Assembly (NCBI GenBank): GCA_023052935.1
Contig: CM041292.1
Span: 172,298,900-172,362,899, forward strand
DNA from: Piezodorus guildinii
Taxonomy: Eukaryota; Arthropoda; Insecta; Hemiptera; Pentatomidae
Direction of reading: 5' to 3'
DNA: 64,000 nt
Shown in pieces: positions 56,720 through 64,000 of the stretch (the first letter of the stretch is position 1; every line of letters begins with the position of its first letter). The position numbers were made by a program, and so were the translations under genes. Below the pieces are notes generated by a model. That model was not told the origin of the DNA and did no database searches. It was given only the letters and a program-made list of their open reading frames with translations.

Positions 56720-57499
56720 GATAGTAGGACATCAATCTAGTAATGAAATGTCAAACTCCTTAAAACTAAACTGCTTTAATGCAATTTTAAAACGAAAGGA
56801 ATCGTCATAATAGTAATCTTAGTTATCATGAGTAATTTTCATATTTGCATAAAAATTTTCCATAATTTTTAAAAATCAAATGAACTCGTGCGAACAATGT
56901 ACCAGTCCTAAAGGACAAACTCTGATAAGGGATTGTTTAACCCAAAAATTACAAAACAAAAAATAACCGAGCTAAATTTTATTACCAACACCCTTTACAG
57001 TGTAGAGGGGCACGTTGTTTTCTTAACCTTTTGCTATGAAAACAGAAATACTGCGGCAAAAACAAACCCAATTACAGCGTTGTATTTACCGTCCAATGAA
57101 GTTACTTCCAATTTTCAGAGACCTTAAAAAGTGGTCCAATATGAATTCAAGAGACCGGTGAATAGAGGGGTTATGTTACAGTTATAAGGTTCAGAGAAAA
57201 ATGATTTTGAAGTTATTACTTTTACTCCGCAAGGCACCGAAATTACATTTGTGCTTTGTAATTCTCAAATCAATAATTTCATTTCCGTCCCTCTACAAGA
57301 GAGGGTTACAAGCACCCCAAAATAAATTACATATATTCTCATGTGCAAATGTAATGTATTCTTATCAGTAAATTTATATGTTAATAAATGTAACAAATTT
57401 AATTAAATATGTTCTTAAGGTATATTACTTATATAAGGCATATCTCTATATATATAAAATGATAACCCAATTCTTGGTTTTGTAAACAATTCAACAAAA
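56719..57499. other. Region without recognisable genes
   Basis: The 64-codon frame at 56933-57127 has no recognised domain. Confidence 0.45.
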
Positions 57500-57640
57500 A
57501 ATTATTCCTGAAATCTAAGTGGTAACATAGACGTATAATATACTACTGGAAAGCGCAAGATTTTGGAATATTTAACATATAATAAATGAAGCTTTAAACA
57601 CTAATAGAAAGCTGTTATAATCCTATAATCGTATGAACAT
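57500..57640 (+). repeat. Family A scrap
   Basis: GACGTATAATATACTACTGG and AAGCGCAAGATTTTGGAATA match the middle of the family (compare 30150-30200). The ends are not recognisable. Confidence 0.45.
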
Positions 57641-57910
57641 ATGTTATTTATAATGCTTGTAATGAGGAGGTTATGGTAGGTTCAGTGCTGCCACCATACA
57701 GCATCACACAAGTTATACTCTTCCATAAAGTGCGCAATATTTAAAAAAAATATATTATGAACTTAATTGTATTTAAGTTTCTAAAATAAATGGGGGGTTG
57801 TTATAAATCCATAAACTAACATTAATATTAAAAATGTATTTTAAATAGTTCATTTATAATATAAAATAGTAATAAACCGAATAGGATAGAAACCTTTTTT
57901 ATTTTTACAA

Positions 57911-57946
57911 TTGAGATGTTGATTTGCAAAAGGTACTATATCCACC
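57911..57946 (+). repeat. Family C single end
   Basis: AATTGAGATGTTGATTTGCA followed by AAAGGTACTATATCCACC. It abuts the 229-bp duplication exactly; the rest of the MITE is absent. Confidence 0.65.
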
Positions 57947-58175
57947 GATAGAAACCATTGACGTCAGCCAGACGTCTGCAATATTAATCATTCTTAACAA
58001 AAAAAATTTGTTTACTAAAAATTGGTTGCGATAGAGAGAAGAGAGAATTTACTCGAGAGAAGAGGGTAGGCATTAATATTTTCTAAAACCTTCAGATTTC
58101 TAACGGTAAATTGTAAATCTGTAACATGCATTCATATATTCAGGAAAGAAATTACAAAAAAGAACATTTTAGCTC
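57947..58175 (+). repeat. 229-bp near-identical duplication, copy 2
   Basis: See 52788-53016. Here the block is followed by a further 223 bp of unrelated sequence before a mariner element begins. Confidence 0.92.
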
Positions 58176-58398
58176 TTTTCTTCCTTTTTTAGTTTCTTAA
58201 TATCGAAGCTAACAAGACAAAATAGTTAATTGCACCGAATCTACCAAATTGAAGGTGCTTTAATTTTTTTTTCAATTAAGTATTTAAGCCGTTTCGGACT
58301 ATTTAAATTAGAAAGACTCGTGATATTAAATATTACATCGATCTAGCGATTTTAGTCAAAATAGTCAGAGCCGTTTTTGAGAAAATCGTGTAGTTGTA

Positions 58399-59302
58399 TT
58401 GGGATGTTTCACATGAAATGTCCGTTTTCATAGTTTCTGAAATACATAAAGGATTTTGCAGGTTTCTGTTGTTTTCTTCCGAATGTTTACATATTTAAAG
58501 TAAACAGTTACTAATCCTCTACCTTTGTATTATAAACATTAGCTTCCCAATCAATTACCCACTTTTTAGTATACCTCCAAATATGAACATGGAAACACGC
58601 GATTTTCGATTAATATTTTTGTACGAGTTTAAACTCGGTCATTCAGCAGGTGAGGCCACTAGAAATATTTGCAAGGCGTTTGGAGAAGTGAGTGTTAATG
58701 AACGGACCATTCGCCGTTGGTTTGCTAAGTTTTCAGTTGGGGATACCGAGGAAGACCTCCGTCCGTAATAGACAACGTTGTCCTCAAACATGCAGTAGAA
58801 TTAAACCCCTACCAAACAGTTAAAGGACTCTCAGCACAACTAAATGCAAGTGCATCTACCGTTTCCAGACATTTAAAGTGTATTGGGAAAGTAAAAAAGC
58901 TCGATACATGGATACCTCATGATCTCACTGAGCGGCAGTAAGAACCCATGTTTCAAAACATGCCGTGCAAAAATTGAAAGAACTGGGCTACGAAGTTCTT
59001 CCGCTCCCGCCATATTCTCCCGACTTGTATCCAACAGATTACCACTGTTCAGCAATTTAGACAACATCGTCAAAGAAAAACATTTTGAAAATGATGATCA
59101 AGTGATAAGTGCGTTTTCAGATTTTGTTTCACTTAAAAGCTCAGAGTTTTTCAGTTCGGGGATAAAAAAAGTTGGCGTCACGTTGGGAAAAATGTGCAGA
59201 AAAAGAAGGTAAATACTTCGAATAAAATTATCTTGTTTTCATATCGTATATTTTATAAAAATCCATACCTTGAAAACGGACATTTCATGTGACACAACCC
59301 AA
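58399..59302 (+). mobile_element. Mariner element copy 2, 904 bp, both ends present
   Basis: TA flanks the element (58397-58398, 59303-59304). Its ends read TTGGGATGTTTCACATGAAA and, inward from the right, TTGGGTTGTGTCACATGAAA. A start codon is at 58583. The helix-turn-helix (YEFKLGHSAGEATRNICKAF, NERTIRRWFAKFS) is followed by a short deletion that causes a stop at 58768. WIPHDLTER joins directly to RTHVSKHAVQKLKELGYEVL, so the part with the first two catalytic aspartates is missing. YSPDLYPTDYH, with the third, remains. At 904 bp it is well short of the usual length near 1.3 kb. It is non-autonomous, but its ends could still be recognised by a related transposase. Confidence 0.92.
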
Positions 59303-59304
59303 TA

Positions 59305-59567
59305 ACATCCTACACCACTTGTTACTCCACTCCCATTCACTTCATGAAACCCGAGAAAAGTACACTTGAAGAGATACATAGACAACAACTTAGCTTTATT
59401 AAGTGCACAATAAATTTTGTTGATAAGTAATATTGATTATCTCAATAATCTTTATGTATTTTTATTATCAATGCAATATAATAAATTTGAAGGCGATTCA
59501 TTATCATGCAGAATTAATTTCATTCGCATCATTTTGTTAAGTTCAGCGGTCTTATCATTTCTAGGTT
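59305..59567. other. Spacer without recognised features
   Basis: AT-rich, nothing recognised. Confidence 0.4.
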
Positions 59568-59850
59568 TTATTGAAAATACTTCGTCGGTGACGGAACTAC
59601 TGTCCAAGAGATTTTTTTCCTTTTTCTCCAAGCGCATAATGTAAATCTGCCCAGCACGTGGTGTTTGGTATCCATTGACATAGCTCTTCCTTCCTTGGAG
59701 AGGCAGAGGAGGCAGATGGTCACAGCTATACAGCCCGCAGGAGTGTTGCGACACAAAGACTGAGGAGGCTGGCGAAGAATGAGGAGTATATCCTGCATCC
59801 GCTTGGGGCCGAGCCGGCTTCATGCCTGCGGAGAGGTGATGCCAAAATCA
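59568..59850 (-). CDS. Coding-like block or exon, unidentified
   Basis: Balanced composition in an AT-rich setting, open on the minus strand. A strong acceptor, cacctctccgcag, precedes GCATGAAGCC at 59824. The frame includes SVFVSQHSCGLYSCDHLPPL and QGRKSYVNGYQTPRAGQIYI, serine/proline-rich at first and charged later. GAA|gtattt near 59580 could be a donor. An overlapping second frame is open as well. No family was recognised. It could be an exon of a low-complexity cytoplasmic region. Confidence 0.3.
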
Positions 59851-60230
59851 CCCCATAACCTCATCAAATAGTCCTTTAAACTGTCGAATCATAAGTATAA
59901 AGCCCAACTATCAAACAATTAAAAACAGATTTAATCAATTTAAAACCATATATTACGTCCCCAGAGCGCCGAATTTCTCCTTGAATGATTTTACTATGAA
60001 TAACAGAAAATTTATTTAACTTTCTCCTCATGAGTAATCGTAAATCTTATCATTTAGACAATTTAAAGTCCCTTATCTATCTTATATAGATAAGATAGAT
60101 AAGGGAATTTGTGAACCAAATTTATCCAATCACTTCAAATTTAGGGAAACTAGTTTTTGTCGTAATATCCATTTTGTAATAGCATGGCGTAAAAAAATGA
60201 CAAATAAAAAATCTAAATAAGTTACAATAC
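59851..60230. other. AT-rich spacer with a palindrome
   Basis: Nothing recognised apart from the palindrome described separately. Confidence 0.45.
60069..60106. repeat. Perfect 17-bp palindrome arms
   Basis: TCCCTTATCTATCTTAT and its exact reverse complement, separated by ATAG. It is a strong hairpin or cruciform. Confidence 0.9.
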
Positions 60231-60495
60231 AGGGTGAGTGTGGTGTATCTAGTTAGTTCTAGTTCGCGCGTTCAATCCCGGCAGATGACTGGAATTTTAC
60301 GCGTATTTCGGAAGTGACGTAAAAAGTTGGATCCCGAACCTGGGCGATATCAAGTATTCCTTAAAGATCCCTTTCCTAATTAAAGATGGATAGGCAAAAT
60401 TAAGGATTCCCATTCTATTGTTCGATATCGATAGCATTGTTCGATTTTATTTTTCGATTATTTTTGTTCGGAGTTAAATGATTAAACAAACAATA
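60231..60495 (+). mobile_element. SINE-II copy, diverged
   Basis: A-box region TGTATCTAGTTAGTT and B box GTTCAATCCCGG. The body has CCTAATTAAAGATGGATAGG and the tail AAATGATTAAACAAACAA. A short duplication (TTGTTCGAT) is visible inside. Confidence 0.75.
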
Positions 60496-61092
60496 ATAAC
60501 GTATCATATAGAATAAAAGGTGTTGTTTAGACTGTATTTACTGCCAAGCTCGTACTTAATTCGTTAATACGAATGGATTTGGAATTTGTTTTGAAAATAA
60601 CAACTATTTCCAACCCACTTGGCCTTTCCCCCTAAAGAATATTTTAAATAAACCCTTGCATCTTAGATCAACAATCAATCTGATCGTTCAAGCTATCATC
60701 AAATCAATTAAAACTTTTATACCCATTTTTCTTTGAATGGTGATAAGAAGAGAATAATATTTCGTGGAGCAATCAGTATTTCTGTATTGTTTACTCCCTC
60801 AAATCTGGACTAGGGAAACATGTTTTGAAGATGAAGGCTGCGTGTCTAAATATAGCTAAACATTTAAACTGCAACAAAATACACCTAGGGATGTGGACTC
60901 TTACATGAAACTAGAATTTACTATCAAGTTTAAAACCGAGTTAGCAGGTGGTATAAAATCTGTAATGATACTCTTAAAACAAATATCTATTTATCTGAGA
61001 CGGATAGATAACCTTGAAATACTAATGCTGTTAACATGCTAGGCAACCCTAAAACGCTTAAGTTATGCGTTAGTATTAAACTCACCCAGAGA
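60496..61092. other. Region without recognisable genes
   Basis: No recognised content. Confidence 0.45.
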
Positions 61093-61285
61093 GGTCACCT
61101 GGGGTGTAATGGATAACATAAAGGCAGGTTATCCCGTCCTTCGGAGGTAATCTTTAAATACTCCTTAAAAATCCCTATGCTAATTAAACCTGGAATGGCA
61201 AAATTTAGGGATTTCCAATGCAGCATCGTTCACATTAGCAACAGCAGCATTAAGTGACGTTAAATAAACAAACAAAAAAACTAGC
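61093..61285 (+). mobile_element. SINE-II copy, internally deleted
   Basis: GAGGTCACCTGGGGTGTAAT joins to CCGTCCTTCGGAGG, so most of the tRNA-like part, including the B box, is lost. The 3' part and the tail AAATAAACAAACAAAAAAAC are kept. Confidence 0.75.
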
Positions 61286-61689
61286 TAAAGACCGTAGGGT
61301 CTCTAAGGTTTCTAAATTAAAATGTAATCCCACTCCCTCTCCTTTTACCACCTTCCATTTTTTATTTATCACTTAAAACAACTTCTTATATTATAAAGTT
61401 TTCCAATTAGCTGAAGAGCGCTGTTGTATATATTATTTTTTATAATTTTTGGGTTAAACGATTTTCCGACAACCCTCATGGTTCCATGATCATTCAAGGC
61501 GATGCAGAAACTCTTATTAAGTTAAGCCTGACTACGGCAAGTAGGATCTTCACATCAAAGCCCATTGAAAAACACTGATCGTGTAATTCGGTAAATCATA
61601 TGTCGGACCGCCTTGAGTCGAATGCCTAAGAAGCGTGTAATAATAATCTAAAAAGTAAGTAAAAGACTTGATTTTTAGTAAAATGTACA
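61286..61689. other. Region without recognisable genes
   Basis: No recognised content. Confidence 0.45.
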
Positions 61690-61904
61690 TTTTTGTTTAT
61701 TATTTTCAATAATGAATCGTTGTAATCGACCAAACAAATAAAATAAATACCCTCACCGCATCAAAAGTTGAGGTTTTACGTTGCAAGATACATAGAATCC
61801 GAATAACAAAAAAAAAAAATCCGTTTTTCCAAATTAATAAATATATACCAACAATATTGCGTGTTGAAAATAACAGTGGTGATATACCATACCCGTTGTT
61901 GTTT
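61690..61904 (+). repeat. Family B copy, left part (split by SINE-II)
   Basis: It starts TTTGTTTATTATTTTCAATA and carries the A-run, then GTTGAGGTTTTACGTTGCAA and AGAATCCGAATAACAAAAAA. The internal tandem units are largely missing before the SINE. Confidence 0.7.
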
Positions 61905-62147
61905 TATGTTTATTTAACGTCACTTTATGCTACAGTAGGAGTCCTAAATTTTCCCTATCCAGGTTTAATTAGGATAGGAATATTGACATCGCACAGGCTC
62001 GGGACCACCTTTTAACGTCCCCTCCGAAGGACGGCATAGCTAAGGATTTTTCACTCCCACTGAAAAATCCTAGTACCACATGAGGGTTTGAACCCATGAC
62101 CTGTGATGCTGTTATGCTAGCCACCCTGCTACAGGTGATCCCTGTGA
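61905..62147 (-). mobile_element. SINE-II in family B
   Basis: On the minus strand the head (ATCACCTGTAGCAGGGTGGC) and the B-box-like GGTTCAAACCC are clear. The body is slightly shortened, lacking the GCATCGTCCGATTAGCC part. The tail TTAAATAAACATAAAACAAC is at the left. Confidence 0.85.
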
Positions 62148-62225
62148 TATTATTGTTTTATTTAGATTAATTATTGCTTTTTATTTTAGCTAATTGCTTA
62201 TAAATAGCTATATAACTTTTAGAGA
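62148..62225 (+). repeat. Family B copy, right part fragment
   Basis: TTAATTATTGCTTTTTATTT and AGCTAATTGCTTATAAATAG match the segment before the right end of the family (compare 46000-46060). The last 50 bp are missing. Confidence 0.55.
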
Positions 62226-62409
62226 AAGCATGGCGGCACCCCCACTTACCTACTAAGTGCTACCACATGACCAACCACTTAACAAGAATAATTGGATAAA
62301 GTCCCTCGTTCGCTGAGTAACAACGTAGTCAGGACTTATGGAAACTTATCCAAAATACATTTATCGAAAAAAAAAATTAGATAACCCACGTTTTCAGCCT
62401 TTTAATTTA
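62226..62409. other. Spacer without recognised features
   Basis: No recognised content. Confidence 0.4.
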
Positions 62410-62672
62410 AAAGAAAAACATGCTGCAAATTATTACACAGTGGTTGATTATTTACAAATAACAATATTAGGGTATAACTGTTTATATAGCTGTTGATAGG
62501 CAATTAAGTAATATGAAAAGCAATAAGTCAAAGGATAATATCATATCACTACCACTGATTTCAAAACGCAATATCTAAGATAGTTTTTAACCAATTTCAA
62601 TGATTCTTTTTTCATTAATTCTTCGTTATTCGGATTCTACATATCTTGAAACGTAAACTCTAAATTATTAAG
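62410..62672 (-). repeat. Family B copy, short, both ends present
   Basis: It starts with the reversed right end (GCTGCAAATTATTACACAGT) and continues through ACCAATTTCAATGATTCTTT to TTCGGATTCTACATATCTTG and AAACGTAAACTC. The tandem units are absent. It lies in inverted orientation to the copy just before it. Confidence 0.7.
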
Positions 62673-62689
62673 GTAGATATTCGGGTTGA

Positions 62690-62980
62690 ATAATTTCTTT
62701 CATAAAGACTTAAATTTTTTATCATATCAACATGACGTTTCGGGATCTTCTCCCATCTTCAGAAGTCTACAAACTAAAATTACCAATTTCCATTACATTA
62801 AAAAATACTATAGTGAAGTGAATGGTTAAAAACGTTATGAAAAAATACTATAAGTTAGGTGTTTGATATTGATAACAAAATTTAAAAATTACTAAACAAC
62901 AAATTTAAAATAAATAGGAGGTATTAAAAACAATAATTAACTTTAATAAAATGATATAATGTAAACTCTTATTATTAATA
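62690..62980 (-). mobile_element. Penelope-like remnant around a hammerhead motif
   Basis: Sequence on both sides of the hammerhead motif is AT-rich and unlike the other families described here. I include it as the likely body of the remnant only because of the motif. No reverse transcriptase or endonuclease domain is visible. Confidence 0.25.
62731..62767 (-). ncRNA. Hammerhead ribozyme-like core, best copy
   Basis: On the minus strand CTGAAGA (complement of 62756-62762, matching CUGAnGA) is followed by a GGGA/TCCC stem with a 5-base loop. Then comes GAAA (complement of 62738-62741) and CGTC. This is the conserved order of a minimal type I hammerhead: first box, stem II, second box, short stem III and cleavage-site UC. 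Minimal hammerheads are known in Penelope-like elements. Stem I pairing (GACTTC with the far side) is not convincing in a monomer, as is also true of known retroelement versions. Confidence 0.5.
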
Positions 62981-63035
62981 ATAATCAACCAAAAAACACG
63001 TTATTTAAAGGGCTAAACGATTAATAATGATGGAG
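62981..63035. other. Spacer
   Basis: No recognised content. Confidence 0.4.
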
Positions 63036-63125
63036 GAATTGAGACGTTGATTTCCAAAAGGTACTATATTCACTTTAGACAAGTTTACAGGAAACGCAAA
63101 AATCTGTCATTTATTTATTAATGGG
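63036..63125 (+). repeat. Family C single end
   Basis: AATTGAGACGTTGATTTCCA followed by AAAGGTACTATATTCAC. It continues collinear with the first 90 bp of the MITE at 3554 (TTTACAGGAAnCnCnAAAAT). The other end is missing. Confidence 0.65.
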
Positions 63126-63287
63126 AGGTTAGAAAGGAGTCTCACGCTTAATATTTTATTGTATTATTGTTTTAGTAGTAATATAAGATCCTGTAAGCAT
63201 CGTTTCTTTTTTAACATAATTTTTCAAAAAGAGCTTATTCAGTAAACAGTGTCTACCTACGCGTTTAATCTCAATACCTTATATCCC
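63126..63287. other. Spacer
   Basis: No recognised content. Confidence 0.4.
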
Positions 63288-63800
63288 TTTTGGTTTATTA
63301 TTTTCTATAATCAACCTGTATAATCGACCAAAAAAAAATACCTCCTCTTCGTTAAATTTGAGGGCCGTTCGCGGCATTTCTCCGTAACTACTGGTCCAAT
63401 TGTTTTGATATTCGCCACAAAAATACTAGGGCATGCATGCAACAATGATCGTAACACCTAGATGGTGGTATCACCTGGTTATTTTCAAATGGGGGCCGAT
63501 TAAAAGTGATTTAATGCAATAACACAGTTATTTTTGAAGATAGAGAATAGATGTTTTCCCAATAAGTGTTTTTTAACCAAATAAACGCGAATAAACATAA
63601 AAAAGAGAAAAAAGAAAAGAAAAAAAATTGAAATTTGACACATAAATACGCCCTAACTCAGTTATTTTTGAAGATAAAGAGTAACATGTATTGAGTTTTA
63701 CAATAGATTCAATAAAGCGCGATAACAGATAGGAAAAAAAAAGTTGATCTATATATTCAAGTCACAAATTATAATAGTTGTAATTCGTAATTTGTAATTA
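63288..63800 (+). repeat. Family B copy, left and tandem parts
   Basis: The left end is TTTTGGTTTATTATTTTCTA, followed by AATTTGAGGGCCGTTC. A segment lacking from the copy at 39897 follows (GCATGCATGCAACAATGATC, ACACCTAGATGGTGGTATCA). Then come tandem units near 63525 and 63657. It ends in AAGTTGATCTATATATTCAA, the same site at which the LINE at 45497 is inserted in another copy. Confidence 0.75.
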
Positions 63801-64000
63801 AAATTTTGATTTTAGGAGTTTTATCACAATTCACTCTCCCTGCTTACGCTTATGTAATTCATATCGAAACACCAAACTGTCGGAATACTAATTTGTAGCA
63901 AAATATGTCTAAAATATTTTTGTGCGAAAGGAAATTAAATAGAAGATTTTTAATTCTATTGTTCCCTTCTATCAACTGAAGCTGCTCACACAATATGAGG
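63801..64000. other. Window end without recognised features
   Basis: No recognised content. Confidence 0.4.

Overview
The window looks like nuclear DNA from an animal, most likely an arthropod. It is very AT-rich. It carries Tc1/mariner and hAT DNA transposons, several clades of non-LTR retrotransposon, two families of tRNA-derived SINE, long (TA)n tracts, and AG/GT-flanked exon-like islands. Nothing is arranged like a bacterial or viral genome: there are no operons, no ribosome binding sites and no long open frames. A parasitic copepod or another AT-rich arthropod would fit, but the sequence alone does not fix the species.

The window is mostly a graveyard of mobile elements with no complete gene. 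Bases 1-5000 hold a Penelope-like tail fragment, a degraded Tc1 and a degraded mariner that carries a 387-bp MITE (family C). Bases 5000-16000 hold SINEs, jockey-type LINE fragments (one inserted inside a SINE), a repeated pair (family H) and coding-like scraps. A 1489-bp Tc1 element at 16411-17899 still has its TA target duplication. A CR1-like LINE follows at 19.2-20.2 kb. A SINE sits inside a family B repeat at 22.8-23.7 kb. A 1173-bp hAT element with a perfect 8-bp target duplication sits at 24.7-25.9 kb.

The best candidate for a piece of a host gene is a 102-bp exon on the minus strand at 29327-29428. It has clear splice sites, and a possible next exon lies 122 bp further along. I could not identify the protein. 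From 29.6 kb on, the window is dominated by dispersed families that I name here only by letter: A (about 850 bp), B (about 640 bp with internal tandem units), C, D, G and H. SINEs and truncated LINEs are nested in them. An exact-ended copy of an RTE-like LINE inside family B has a 14-bp target duplication.

The last 12 kb hold a 0.9-kb imperfect fold-back, a nearly identical 229-bp duplication that abuts two mariner copies, several family B copies, and a hammerhead-like motif of the kind carried by Penelope-like elements. Features that deserve a second look are the fold-back, the 229-bp duplication, families A and B, and the hammerhead-like motifs.
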